A DNA stretch of 64,000 bases from Bifidobacterium aemilianum (GCF_003315635.1 NZ_PDCG01000001.1:248001-312000); one strand, 5' to 3'; counted from the first letter of the stretch, positions 17,204-26,795 are shown. The notes: generated from the sequence alone by a model not told the origin. A program made the numbers and translations.

Positions 17204-18819
17204 GTGTTCATTGGCGACAGCATACGAACTGAGGACGAATGTCCGGTATGCGGGCAACCATCTTCTCGTAAACCTTCGCATGGAGGCAGCCGGATAGGGC
17301 TGAGGAGTCCGGAGGACACAGCAGAAGAAGACAGAAACCGCCAGTTTCCTGCCTATTCGTTTCCTCGCTGGAATCTTGGCTACACCGCCGGCCTCCTGCT
17401 CATGGATTCCCTGATGCCTTGGGGCGCCACGCTTATATCCCTTCCTCTCCTGTCCACCCATAGCCATCCCATTCCACCAGGGGAGTACTCCTCCAACGGG
17501 CTGGTCTTCTTCCTGGGGCCGCAAGCATTGCTTGGATTATCAGCCTGGGGGCCACCCACATCTATGCCCAGCACAGCATGGATGCAGGTCCGGAGATGTA
17601 TGGCAAGGTGATTACCGCCTTCTTCTATGACTTCCTCATCCTCAGCACCGTCGATAATCTCCTGGATCTTGCCATCCCCCACAGACTCATATTCCTTGTG
17701 CCCTTCCTCACCACTGTGCTTGCTCTCTTGGAACGCTGGCTCATGCGAAGGGAACTCCACCGCCAACGCAGGAAGGGCAAATGCACCTATCCGACCCTGC
17801 TGATAGGCTCCCCCGAGAAAATTCGTCTAACACTGAAACGGATGGAAACCAACACGAGTGTGGGTTATGAACCCATAGCCCTGTGCGCCATTAAGGACGA
17901 CCCCGGACAGGAGCCGGGCACTCCGACAAGCGCCGACTTCCAAGCCAGTACGGAGCGGGAACGGAATCTGCCCCTCCTGCCCCTCGACGCAGACCTGCCG
18001 AAGAATGCATAGTCCCTACAGGCCCATACCGTCTTGGTCACTGATGTCATCAATCGTGATTCCGAAACTATGAAGACTCTGGCACTTGCCGTAGAGGCCT
18101 TGGGCATGGAACTGGACATCCCCACCTCGGTGGCGGACATAGGCGGCTCTTCCCTCTGCCTTCACAATGACCCCACCATGCCGGTTTTGACCGCCCAACT
18201 CCCTCAATATTTTAGGACGACCCTGATCTTGAAGCGCCTCTTCGATTTGCTTCTATCCCTGTGCCTAGTGGCGGTGGCCTCTCCTATCATGCTGGGGGTG
18301 GCTTTCCTGGTCAAGCGTGAGAACAAGGGTCCCATTATCTTCAAGCAGGAGCGGATCGGCCTCTACGGTAAGCCCTTCACCATGTATAAGTTCCGATCCA
18401 TGAGACCCGATGCCCACAAGGCCAAGACTCTCTTGGCCAAAAAGCACAATATGGAGGACCGCTTCATATTCAAGCTCAAGGAGGATCCCCGGGTCACCTC
18501 CATCGGGCATTTCATCCGCCGCACCTCCCTGGATGAGCTCCAGCAGCTCTTCAATGTGATCAAGGGGGACATGAGCCTGGTTGGTCCTCGCCCTGCACTG
18601 GCTGAAGAGGTGGCCAGATATGACTTCCTGTACTCCTCCCGCCTGCTGGCCAAACCGGGCATCACCGGCCTCTGGCAGATTTCAGGCCGAAGCAACCTCA
18701 ACCAGGCTGAGTCCGAATTCGCCGACATCTCCTATATTCAGGATTGGTCACTGCCTGGAGACATCGCCATTCTTCTGAATACCGTTGTGGTGGTGCTCAG
18801 GGGCACAGGATCATACTGA
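17204..18819 (+). pseudogene. Broken priming sugar-phosphate transferase (WbaP/CpsE-like)
   Basis: The enzyme starts repeat-unit synthesis by moving a sugar-1-phosphate to undecaprenyl phosphate. The N-terminal membrane part begins in one frame (WNLGYTAGLLLMDSLMPWGA), shifts near 17515 to ASIAWIISLGATHIYAQHSM, and runs to an in-frame TAG at 18010-18012. The same frame then continues without break to 18819. This last part holds the complete catalytic domain: LKRLFDLLLSLCLVAVASP, FKQERIGLYGKPFTMYKFRS, TSLDELQQLFNVIKGDMSLV, GPRPALAEEV and KPGITGLWQISGR. The C-terminal half alone is known to be active in WbaP, so an internal start (for example TTG 18034 or ATG 18070) might still yield enzyme. The true start is unclear. 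Called pseudogene because of one frameshift plus one stop. Confidence 0.78.
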
Positions 18820-18936
18820 TACCCATTCCCCTATGCCCCGTCACTGTCCGCAAGAACAGGGCTGGGAGTCTAGGAGACTAGGGCCTAGCACACCATCACA
18901 AAGCTCACAGCCGCTGCCGACCCCCGTATCAGACAA

Positions 18937-18963
18937 TGCCCTCCTTCCGTAGGAAGGAGGGCA
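18937..18963. terminator. Hairpin between EPS cluster and met operon
   Basis: TGCCCTCCTTCC (18937-18948) and GGAAGGAGGGCA (18952-18963) form a perfect 12-bp stem with a three-base loop. It lies 54 bp beyond the metQ stop and 118 bp after the transferase, so it can end transcription from both sides. Confidence 0.65.
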
Positions 18964-19016
18964 GGATGGAAGGGGCCGGCAACCACCAAGGCATATCAGG
19001 CGAAGGCCCCGTCTCA

Positions 19017-19895
19017 TCAGTACTTGAAGACCGGCACGTTGGCGCCCTTGTAGATCTTGGTCGTCATGTCCGCCACGGCCTTGGTGTGGTAGGCGTCCAC
19101 CACCTTCTTGTAGGTTGGATTGTTCTTGTCCTCCTCGCGCGCCACCAGAATGTTGACGTAGGGGTGGTTGGCGGGGCTGGTCAGGTCACCGGGGGCGGTG
19201 AAGATCGCCTCGTGCACGCTCATACCGGCGTCGATGACGAAGTTGGCGTTGACCACTCCTCCGGCATAGTCTGGCAGTAGGTTGATGATACCTGCCGGGT
19301 CGGTCTGGACGATGTCGAGATTCTTGGGGTTGGAGATGATGTCCTCGGGGTTGGGCGTCATGGCGTTGGGGTCCTTGAGCTCTATCAGGCCAGCCTGCTG
19401 GAGGACCTTCAGGGCCCGGCCCATGTTGATGGCGTTGTTGGGAATGGCCACCTTGCTGCCGTCGGGAAAGTTCTTGGGGCTCTTATAACGCTTGGAGTAA
19501 AGGTTCATGGGTGAGATGTAGGTGTCGCCGATGACCGCCAGCTTGTAGTGGTTGATTTTGACGTCGTTGGCCAGGTAGGCGTAGGTGACGGCGGCGGAGA
19601 TGTCGACCTCATGGTTGGCCAGGACCTGGTCAACATAGTTGGCTTCCTGGAAGGGCTTGAGGACAATATGGATGTTGTCGCCACGGCGGTCCAGCTCCTG
19701 CTGGACGGCGTCCCAGATCTGGTCGTCGGAACTGCCGATCACCGACACGGCGACCTTGGTCTCGCCCCTGTCTGCGGCATGGAGTCTCCAGGAGATGCCA
19801 CAGATGACGACAAGGGCCACCACCATGAAGGCGCTCAGTATGGTCAGCTCGATCTTGGCCCTGCGTTTTCTGTTGGAACTGCGCCCTGTAGCCAT
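19017..19895 (-). CDS. metQ: Methionine ABC transporter substrate-binding protein
   Basis: A 292-residue NlpA/MetQ-family protein that would bind methionine outside the cell and pass it to MetNI. The N-terminal membrane segment (about residues 18-37) is followed by VAVSVIGSSDDQIWDAVQQE, VLKPFQEANYVDQVLANHEV and SKVAIPNNAINMGRALKVLQ, the conserved family blocks. There is no proper lipobox (VVICG is the nearest), so it may be held by an uncleaved helix rather than by lipid. AAGGAGAG precedes the ATG. It is the last gene of metN-metI-metQ, 124 bp after metI. Confidence 0.85.
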   Translation of the reverse strand: MATGRSSNRKRRAKIELTILSAFMVVALVVICGISWRLHAADRGETKVAVSVIGSSDDQIWDAVQQELDRRGDNIHIVLKPFQEANYVDQVLANHEVDISAAVTYAYLANDVKINHYKLAVIGDTYISPMNLYSKRYKSPKNFPDGSKVAIPNNAINMGRALKVLQQAGLIELKDPNAMTPNPEDIISNPKNLDIVQTDPAGIINLLPDYAGGVVNANFVIDAGMSVHEAIFTAPGDLTSPANHPYVNILVAREEDKNNPTYKKVVDAYHTKAVADMTTKIYKGANVPVFKY

Positions 19896-20019
19896 GGTGC
19901 TCTCCTTATTTATCTAACTAATTCCAGCCGGGATACCCACCTACCGACTTGGCTGGCGGACCATCAGGCCCTTTCCCGACTCTCTGTCTACATGTTTCCT
20001 CAGTGCTTCCCAGCGCTGC

Positions 20020-20700
20020 CTAGTGCTCGACGACCTCGGCCAGAAGCCGTCCGAAGAGTTCGATGATGGCCACCAGCAGCACCAACACTATGACTGTTGC
20101 GATGGTCACGTCGTACATGTAGCGCTGGTAGCCCAGGCGGATGGCGAAGTCACCGAGTCCGCCGCCACCGACGATGCCGACCGTGGCGGTCTCGCCGATC
20201 AGCGAGATGAGCGTGATGGTGGTCACCCGGATGATGGAGGGGACTCCCTCACGTAGGTAGACATGCCAGATGATCTGCCAGGTGGACATACCCATGGACT
20301 CCGCAGCTTCGATATAGCCGGGATCCACCGATTCCAGGGCGGATTCGATCTGCCGGGAGAAGAAGGGCGTGATGCCGACGACCAGGGGGAAGATGGCACC
20401 CTTGGGGCCTATGGCCGTACCCATGAGCAGACGGGTCAGCGGCACCAGGGCCGCCGCCAGAATGATGAAGGGGATGGAGCGAAACAAGTCGATGAGCTTG
20501 TCCAGAATGTTGAAGATCAGGCCATTGTGACGAATACCGCCACGCCGGCTGACGATCAGCGCCACACCGATGACCAAGGAGCAAATGAAGGAGATGACCC
20601 CGGCCGCGCCTACCATGATCAGGGTCTGCACGAAGGAGTCGAAGAACTCCGGCAGACGGCTCATGACATCAGGAAACCAACGGTTCAGCAGATCAACCAC
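20020..20700 (-). CDS. metI: Methionine ABC transporter permease
   Basis: 226 residues with five membrane segments. IEAAESMGMSTWQIIWHVYL carries the EAA loop that docks on the ATPase. RSIPFIILAAALVPLTRLLM and IGETATVGIVGGGGLGDFAI are typical of MetI/D-methionine permeases. The start overlaps the end of metN by 8 bp. Confidence 0.9.
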   Translation of the reverse strand: MVDLLNRWFPDVMSRLPEFFDSFVQTLIMVGAAGVISFICSLVIGVALIVSRRGGIRHNGLIFNILDKLIDLFRSIPFIILAAALVPLTRLLMGTAIGPKGAIFPLVVGITPFFSRQIESALESVDPGYIEAAESMGMSTWQIIWHVYLREGVPSIIRVTTITLISLIGETATVGIVGGGGLGDFAIRLGYQRYMYDVTIATVIVLVLLVAIIELFGRLLAEVVEH

Positions 20701-21760
20701 GGCTCAGAACCTCTCTTCCGATATTACGGGATTTCAGATATTCCAAGGCCTGCGCGATGTTCTCGTCGCTGCCCTCAAGCTTGACCACCAGACCACCCAG
20801 GGGCGCCCCCTGGACCACGTCGACATCACCGAAAATGATATTGACATCCAGGTCGAAACGCCGGGACATGTTGGAGACCAGGGCCTCCGAGACCTCCTTG
20901 GAGACATAGCTCATCTTCAGGAGCACCTGCCCGGCTTCGAGATGCACGATCGGCGAATCCTGGTCGATCAGATCGTTGACCTTGTCCAGGTTGGAGGTCG
21001 TGGCCACAAAGGACTTGGTCAGGCTGGCCTGGGGCTTGGCGAAGACGTCGAAGACCCGGCCCTGCTCGACTATGGTGCCCTGGTCGATGACGGCGATCTT
21101 GTTGCAGATCTGCCTGACCACCGACATTTCATGGGTGATCATCACGATGGTCAGCCCCAGATCATGATGCAGCTGCTCCAAGAGCCCCAGAATAGACTTG
21201 GTGGTGTTGGGGTCCAGGGCGGAGGTGGCCTCGTCGCTCAGGAGGATGTCAGGGTGGTTGGCCAGGGCACGGGCGATGGCCACCCGCTGCTGTTGGCCAC
21301 CTGACAGCTCACCGGGGTAGGCTTCGGACAGCTCGCCCAAACCGACCAGGTCCAGCAGTTCCATGGCCCTACTGGTCCGCTGCCTGCGGCTCATGGTCGA
21401 GTTGTGCAGGGGCAGCTCGACGTTGCCCACCAAGGTCCGTGAGGGCATGAGGTTGAAGTGCTGAAAGATCATACCGGTGCGCTGGCGGAGGTCACGCATG
21501 CCGGAGTGGTCCAGGTCCTTGACCTCCTGGCCCCGGACCTTGATGCTACCCGCATCGTAGCCTTCCAGACCGTTGATGCAACGGACCAGGGTGCTTTTGC
21601 CTGCACCGCTCAGACCAATGATGCCGTAAATGTCGCCCCGATCAATGGTCAGGTTCACATTCTCCAAGGCTGTCTTGTCGCCTTCGTCCTCAGTGCGGTA
21701 GGTCTTGGTCAGATCACTGATCTGCACCACCGGAGTCCCAGCATCAATGGCGCTTGCCAT
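20693..21760 (-). CDS. metN: Methionine ABC transporter ATPase
   Basis: About 355 residues from the ATG at 21760 (MASAIDAGTPVVQISDLTKT); an upstream in-frame start at 21802 adds 14 unlikely residues. Walker A GLSGAGKSTLVRCIN, Q-loop, signature ELSGGQQQRVAIARALA, Walker B DILLSDEATSALDP and switch histidine IVMITHEM are all present. The C-terminal 90 residues form the ACT-like NIL domain (VNIIFGDVDVVQGAPLGGL) through which methionine inhibits transport in this family. First gene of the operon. Confidence 0.92.
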   Translation of the reverse strand: MASAIDAGTPVVQISDLTKTYRTEDEGDKTALENVNLTIDRGDIYGIIGLSGAGKSTLVRCINGLEGYDAGSIKVRGQEVKDLDHSGMRDLRQRTGMIFQHFNLMPSRTLVGNVELPLHNSTMSRRQRTSRAMELLDLVGLGELSEAYPGELSGGQQQRVAIARALANHPDILLSDEATSALDPNTTKSILGLLEQLHHDLGLTIVMITHEMSVVRQICNKIAVIDQGTIVEQGRVFDVFAKPQASLTKSFVATTSNLDKVNDLIDQDSPIVHLEAGQVLLKMSYVSKEVSEALVSNMSRRFDLDVNIIFGDVDVVQGAPLGGLVVKLEGSDENIAQALEYLKSRNIGREVLSRG

Positions 21761-22106
21761 GTCCCGTTCCCCTTCCATTCGTTCCAATGCTCGGAGGTAC
21801 ACAGCTGCTGCCCGCCTCCGAACGCTCTGTCAAGAGTACGGCAACCCGGCACGGACACGAGGAGGTGGTTATAGAGGAAACTTATGGACGCTTATCAGCG
21901 CCCGGATCGAAGGCACGCTACATGGCCCCGCAGCAAATCCCAAGACTCTCTAGACTGTACGTTTGCTTACAGTTTGCGTGGGGCAGGCGGACACAGCCCC
22001 GCCGAACCCGGCAAGCTGCCATAATGAGTAGCTGTACTTGCTCAGTCTGGGCATTCGGACGAGCAGCAGCGTACAAGGTCATGAGTAGGAACGAGAGGAC
22101 CACAGC
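21761..22106. other. Intergenic region between divergent metN and FNT genes
   Basis: 346 bp with the promoters of both genes presumably inside. I looked for a SAM-type riboswitch in front of metN and saw no convincing core. A moderately AT-richer stretch around 21940-21975 may hold the promoter of the channel gene. Nothing else is supportable. Confidence 0.4.
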
Positions 22107-23018
22107 ATGAAGGACAGCAAGGAAACCGACGCCTCCACAGCGGCGACAGGAGAAAAGGCCGGCAGCGGGAATAAGACACCTGTGGACACCAAACCCCTCT
22201 TCCCCGGCCGCACCTTCATATCCAACGTGCTTGACGTGGCCGGCAACAAGGACACCATGACCGACCAGATGACCGGCAAGTACCTGCAGCGCGCTGTTAT
22301 GGCCGGCCTCTTCGTCGGCATCTTCTTCACCGCTTTCTTTATTATCATCGGCCAGTTCAGCACAGACCCGGGCGACCCTGGCCTCAAGCTCTTCGGGCGC
22401 GTGCTGGCCTCCTTCACCTTTGGCTGGGCCCTGGTGCTGATCTACTACACCAATTCGGAGCTGCTGACCTCCAATATGATGGTGGTCGCCGTGGGCAGCT
22501 ACCACAAGCGTCTGGGTTGGCTCCATTCCCTGCGAATCCTTGGACTCTGCCTGCTGGGCAACCTGCTTGGCGCCCTGGTCGTGGCCCTGATCCTGCGCTG
22601 CTCCACCATCGTCTCCGGCCCCACCATGGATCAGATGCTGGCCGCAGCAGCGACCAAGACCGGCTACATCAGTTCTGGCTGGACCGGTTGGGCCGACCTC
22701 TTCGTACGCGGCGTCCTCTGCAACTTCTGCATCAACATAGCCATGCTCATGGTCTATAACGGCAAGCTGACCAATGACTTCACCAAGTGCACCATCATGG
22801 TGGTGGCAGTGTTCGTCTTCGCCTTCTGTGGCTTCGAGCATTCGGTGGCCGACTCGGCACTCTTCCTGATCCTGGGCACCTATGGGGCCGTGAACGCCTG
22901 GCAGGCCATCGCCGTGGTCGTCATCGCCATGCTGGGCAACTTTGTGGGCGGCGGTATCCTCATCGGCCTGAACTTCGCCACCATGAACGACGAGCGGGGC
23001 GTTGTCGCAGAAGCCTAA
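22107..23018 (+). CDS. Formate/nitrite transporter family channel
   Basis: 303 residues with a 45-residue polar N-terminus and six membrane segments. YYTNSELLTSNMM (about residues 113-125) is the FNT motif with the slit residues, and FCGFEHSVADSALFLI holds the central histidine. It would pass formate (or nitrite) across the membrane; bifidobacteria make formate through pyruvate formate-lyase, so export is the likely use. Monocistronic, ended by a perfect 19-bp hairpin. Confidence 0.88.
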   Translation: MKDSKETDASTAATGEKAGSGNKTPVDTKPLFPGRTFISNVLDVAGNKDTMTDQMTGKYLQRAVMAGLFVGIFFTAFFIIIGQFSTDPGDPGLKLFGRVLASFTFGWALVLIYYTNSELLTSNMMVVAVGSYHKRLGWLHSLRILGLCLLGNLLGALVVALILRCSTIVSGPTMDQMLAAAATKTGYISSGWTGWADLFVRGVLCNFCINIAMLMVYNGKLTNDFTKCTIMVVAVFVFAFCGFEHSVADSALFLILGTYGAVNAWQAIAVVVIAMLGNFVGGGILIGLNFATMNDERGVVAEA

Positions 23019-23034
23019 CGCTTCCGGCAGTATG

Positions 23035-23089
23035 CAGGGAGGGGGCTGTGGCCACTGACGATGTCTCAGCGGCCACAGCCCCCTCCCTG
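23035..23089. terminator. Perfect 19-bp bidirectional hairpin
   Basis: CAGGGAGGGGGCTGTGGCC (23035-23053) pairs in full with 23071-23089 around a 17-base loop. It lies between the convergent channel and oxidoreductase genes. It has no T run but is very stable. Confidence 0.7.
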
Positions 23090-23092
23090 TCA

Positions 23093-23740
23093 TTAGGAAC
23101 GAAGCGCTTGGGCGATAGGCTCATCACCACCGATAATGTCGTAGACCCGGCCGACACTCTGCGCAAGCTCCAGGCTTTGCGCCAGGGCCTGGGCCACATC
23201 CGCGATGGAAATGGAACCCGACTGGCCCGGTTGGGCGTTGATGTGACCGGTTGCCGGGGTCTCGACCAGGGTGCCCGGCTCTATGATGGTGTAGTCCAAG
23301 CCGGAGTTGAGCAGGTGCTCGTCGGCCACGAACTTGGTCACATAATAATCCGGCAGCCCGTCGATGGCCGACTTCACCTTGGGGTCCTCCCAGCGGGAGA
23401 TGTCGGCGGCATACATGGCACCCAGCATCACATAGCGCTTGATGCCGGCCTTCTTGGCGGCATCTATGGTCTTGATGGCGCCGAAGGCATCCACCTGAAC
23501 AATGTCCTTGCCCCGCGATCCGGCAGTGAAGACGATGGCGTCGGCCTTGGCTTGGGCAAAGGCCTTGGCGATCTGCGAGATGGACTCATGGAGGTCAAGT
23601 TTTCTGGCCTCCATGTGCTCTCTGGCTTCCAGGGACTCAGGGTGCCGGGCGAAGGCCACCACCTCATACCCCTTATCCCTCAATGCCTCACAGGTCAGCT
23701 GACCGACCCGCCCCGTAGCGCCCACAACAATGACCTTCAT
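23093..23740 (-). CDS. NAD(P)-binding protein, NmrA/SDR-like
   Basis: About 215 residues from an ATG at 23740 (MKVIVVGATGRVGQLTCEAL), an atypical short-chain dehydrogenase with the GxxGxxG nucleotide motif near the start. YVMLGAMYAAD and DYYVTKFVADEHLLNSGLDY correspond to the usual catalytic region, with the Y-x-x-x-K pattern (YYVTK). Such proteins act as NAD(P)H sensors, quinone reductases or epimerase-like enzymes; the substrate cannot be told. Gene stands alone. Confidence 0.8.
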   Translation of the reverse strand: MKVIVVGATGRVGQLTCEALRDKGYEVVAFARHPESLEAREHMEARKLDLHESISQIAKAFAQAKADAIVFTAGSRGKDIVQVDAFGAIKTIDAAKKAGIKRYVMLGAMYAADISRWEDPKVKSAIDGLPDYYVTKFVADEHLLNSGLDYTIIEPGTLVETPATGHINAQPGQSGSISIADVAQALAQSLELAQSVGRVYDIIGGDEPIAQALRS

Positions 23741-23952
23741 AGCCGACTCCTTTAGATATTCTTGGCTTCCAACGCTCTCACTGTAGGTCCCCCAGCAGGA
23801 ATGCGCCCAGGAGAAAACCACCTGGGCGCCCAGTTTCCGAGGTCTCAACGCTTTGGGCACATATGATCGATGACTGCATTAGGCCGAGAAGAAGGAGGGC
23901 ACGACCGGGGTTGGTGGTTTAGACTGCTGATAGTCGAATAAGGAGCGAGCGC

Positions 23953-24978
23953 ATGCTGTCTTTTGAGAATGATTACAGTGAGGGTTGCCACCCGGCCATT
24001 TTGGAGCGCCTGAAGCAGATCAACCTGGAGAAGAACCCTGGCTACGGTGCTGATGGTTACTGCCAGGCGGCCAGGGACAAGATCCGGCAGGCTTGCGAGA
24101 GTCCCCGGGCTGATGTCTGGTTCCTGGTGGGTGGCACCCAGACCAACCAGACGGTCATTGATGCCATCACACCCCAATATGCCGGGGTGGCGGCCGCCGA
24201 GTCCGGGCATATCAACGTCCATGAAGCCGGGGCCATCGAGGCCACAGGTCACAAGGTGCTGACCCTTCCCGAGCATGACGGCAAGATTGACGCCAAAGAA
24301 CTGGATGCCTACTGTGGGGACTTCTACCAGGACGGCAACTATGAACACATGGTCTTCCCCGGCACGGTCTACATCTCCCAGTCCACAGAGTACGGGACCA
24401 TATACTCCCTGGATGAGTTGAAGGCCATCTCCCAGGTCTGCAAGCGTTATGACATGCGCTTGTTCGTCGACGGTGCCCGGCTGGGATACGCGTTGAGCGC
24501 CCAGGGCAACGACGTCAGCCTGGTCGACCTTGCCCGCTTGGCCGATGTCATCTACATTGGCGGCACCAAGCAGGGGGCCCTCTTTGGCGAGGCCGTGGTC
24601 TTCCCCCGGGGCGACTCCCCCAAGCACTTTCTGACCCTGATCAAGCAGCACGGCGCCTTGCTGGCCAAGGGCTGGCTCCTTGGCGTCCAGTTCGACACCC
24701 TCTTCTCCGAGGACCGGTACAGTGTCATCGCCTACCAGGCCAACCAGGCCGCTGACCGCATCCGTCAGGCCTTGCGCGCCAAAGGCTACCAACTGACCTT
24801 GGACAATCCAACCAACCAGATTCTGGTGACCATGGATCAGGCGACCATCGACCGGCTCAGCGCCCAGGTCAAGCTAGGCTACATGTACCCGGTTGATGAG
24901 TCCCATGCCGTGATGCGCATCTGCACCAGCTGGGCCACCAGCAGCGAGCAGGTGGACCAACTCGTCGGCCTGCTCTGA
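23953..24978 (+). CDS. Low-specificity threonine aldolase family enzyme
   Basis: 341 residues of a fold-type I PLP enzyme. FENDYSEGCHPAILERL is the usual start, LVGGTQTNQTVIDA binds the phosphate, LFVDGARLGYAL carries the PLP aspartate, and IGGTKQGALFGE the Schiff-base lysine. The reaction is likely L-threonine to glycine plus acetaldehyde. Related beta-eliminating lyases share these motifs, so the substrate is probable rather than certain. GGAGCGAGCGC lies before the ATG. Confidence 0.83.
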   Translation: MLSFENDYSEGCHPAILERLKQINLEKNPGYGADGYCQAARDKIRQACESPRADVWFLVGGTQTNQTVIDAITPQYAGVAAAESGHINVHEAGAIEATGHKVLTLPEHDGKIDAKELDAYCGDFYQDGNYEHMVFPGTVYISQSTEYGTIYSLDELKAISQVCKRYDMRLFVDGARLGYALSAQGNDVSLVDLARLADVIYIGGTKQGALFGEAVVFPRGDSPKHFLTLIKQHGALLAKGWLLGVQFDTLFSEDRYSVIAYQANQAADRIRQALRAKGYQLTLDNPTNQILVTMDQATIDRLSAQVKLGYMYPVDESHAVMRICTSWATSSEQVDQLVGLL

Positions 24979-25058
24979 CTGGGCACTCATCCGGTCTACG
25001 CCGGGTGGGGGGGGGGAGGGCGCAATACCACCGCAAGCGCGGCAGCCTGTGGTGGAGC

Positions 25059-26318
25059 TTAGCAACCTGCCATCGGTTGAGATCCATCCTGCTCGTTCTC
25101 TATGGCCTGGCGTTCCATGGCCACGAACTTACGGACGCACGCCTTTACCGAGTATTGGTCCCGGGCACTGCGGGCGTAGCGCATGCCCCAGGCCGCCAAT
25201 TCCTCGGGGTGGTCGATCCACCAGTCGATGCGATTGGCCAGCGCTTGGGCATCCCTTACGGGAAAGAGGGAGGAGGGGGTCAAGGCGAATTGCTTGGCCG
25301 CGGACAGGGGTGAGTCGGCGATGATCGGGACCAGGCCCGAGGCCATGCCCTCGATCACACTCAAGGATTCACTGTCGGCGATGGAGGGGTGGGCCAGGAG
25401 GTCGCAGGACCGCAGCAAGCGCGGCATGTTCTCATTCTTGTGGAAACCGATGCTGGCAGGACAAGTCAACAGCTTCTTGGCCGAGGCCTGCAGCTGACGT
25501 TTGAGAGGACCGGTGCCGCAGATGGTCAATTCAATCTGCCTGGCATGGCGGCACAGGGAGACGGCACGAATCAGGGTCGCATGGTCCTTCTCGTTGGTGA
25601 GCCTGCCGGAAGCGATGATGCGGAAGTGTCCGCCGGCCCCAACCCTGGAGGAGGCCTTGTCCCGGGCCGCCTCCTTGGGGGAGAAGCGTGGCGAATAGCC
25701 ATTTGAGATCACATGGATCCGGGCCCTGTACCCATGTCTGGCCAATTCGTCGGCCATCATCTGAGTGGGGGTGTGGATATGCTCCACCTTCCCATAAAGC
25801 CAGTGTTTGAAGAGCCAGTAGATGAAGGAGGACAGGCCGGGCAGATATTTGAGCGGCCCCGCCGAGTAGGTGATGTTCTCCGGCTGCAGGTGGAAACCGG
25901 CCGTAACAGGAATCCCCATGGACCGTGCCACAGCATAGGCCTTGCGGCCGAAGGCGAAGGGCATGTATATGTGGACCACATCGGCCCCCTTGAAGGCCCG
26001 GCGGAAGAGGACGCTGGAGGGGCGGGCGAATTGCATCTGCTGCTTGGCCGCCACCCATGAGACAAGGGGCACCCGATTGATCTCGGCCGGGTATTCGGGG
26101 GCGCCGACACCGACCAAACGCACCTCATGGCCCTGCTTGCTGAGTTCCCGGGCATATTGGAGGGCGGAATTTGAGGTACCGTTGCCCTGGTTGCCGATGG
26201 TGTCAACCACCAGCACGATGGTCAGGGGCTGCTGGGCTCCACCATCAGCCATTCGTCCAGGCCCCGAATCCATACGCTTACGGTCTTCCCAAGGACCTGC
26301 CTTACTGTCTTCAACCAT
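25059..26318 (-). CDS. GT4 glycosyltransferase (glycolipid type)
   Basis: 419 residues. TIVLVVDTIGNQGNGTSNSA starts the GT-B fold; ASGRLTNEKDHATLIRAVSL and the donor-site region HPSIADSESLSVIEGMASG (E-x7-E) follow. VHIYMPFAFGRKAYAVARSM and GFHLQPENITYSAGPLKYLP resemble enzymes that glycosylate diacylglycerol, the anchor lipid of lipoteichoic acids. The LTA-synthase-like gene is 480 bp upstream in the same direction, which fits such a role. AGGA precedes the ATG. Confidence 0.8.
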   Translation of the reverse strand: MVEDSKAGPWEDRKRMDSGPGRMADGGAQQPLTIVLVVDTIGNQGNGTSNSALQYARELSKQGHEVRLVGVGAPEYPAEINRVPLVSWVAAKQQMQFARPSSVLFRRAFKGADVVHIYMPFAFGRKAYAVARSMGIPVTAGFHLQPENITYSAGPLKYLPGLSSFIYWLFKHWLYGKVEHIHTPTQMMADELARHGYRARIHVISNGYSPRFSPKEAARDKASSRVGAGGHFRIIASGRLTNEKDHATLIRAVSLCRHARQIELTICGTGPLKRQLQASAKKLLTCPASIGFHKNENMPRLLRSCDLLAHPSIADSESLSVIEGMASGLVPIIADSPLSAAKQFALTPSSLFPVRDAQALANRIDWWIDHPEELAAWGMRYARSARDQYSVKACVRKFVAMERQAIENEQDGSQPMAGC

Positions 26319-26474
26319 GTTCTTATCCTATCGCCGCCCCTGCCAGCGGCCTCAGCTCCAGCATGCCCTCCCCCATGACCCGACATGGACCTGAGATTGG
26401 GGCGGCAGTATCTTCTCGCCCTGGTTCCTGTGGGGGACTTGGCGGCATGCAAACAGCCACAGCTGCCGGCAGTC

Positions 26475-26531
26475 AGGACTGGCGGCACACAGGAAGTGGA
26501 ACCTCCCAACAGCGTGGGAGGCTCCAGTCCT
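26475..26531. other. Long imperfect dyad in intergenic region
   Basis: AGGACTGG (26475-26482) pairs with CCAGTCCT (26524-26531), and inside it CCTCCCA (26502-26508) pairs with TGGGAGG (26515-26521). The fold lies in the 477-bp gap between the GT4 and LTA-synthase-like genes, where no gene is visible. It may be a leader or terminator structure of the GT4 transcript. Confidence 0.45.
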
Positions 26532-26735
26532 GGGACATTTCAGGTTGCCGCAGGCACAGCCCGCAAGCATGAATCAGGCCCGCCTGGCCCCAACCCTTCC
26601 ATGGCGAGGTGGCGAGCGCCACGCCTCCGAGGTGAATCCAAGGACCCGTCCTCCCATCGGCGCCCAGGCAGCACGACACCATGAAGGTCAGGGGATTCCC
26701 CTCTCCGCCGTCTCACGGCCGTGAGGCACACCAGA

Positions 26736-26770
26736 GGGCCCACCCAACCGATTCCCGGCTGGATGGGCCC
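26736..26770 (-). terminator. Terminator after the LTA-synthase-like gene
   Basis: GGGCCCA-C-CCA (26736-26746) pairs with TGG-A-TGGGCCC (26760-26770), 26 bp beyond the stop codon. A 14-bp palindrome CTCACGGCCGTGAG follows at 26712-26725. Confidence 0.55.
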
Positions 26771-26795
26771 ACAAGAAAGCGTATGGCGGCCGCCC

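Noticed and set aside
21761..22106. SAM riboswitch before metN
   Set aside because: I could not find a conserved SAM-I, SAM-II or SAM-IV core on the minus strand.
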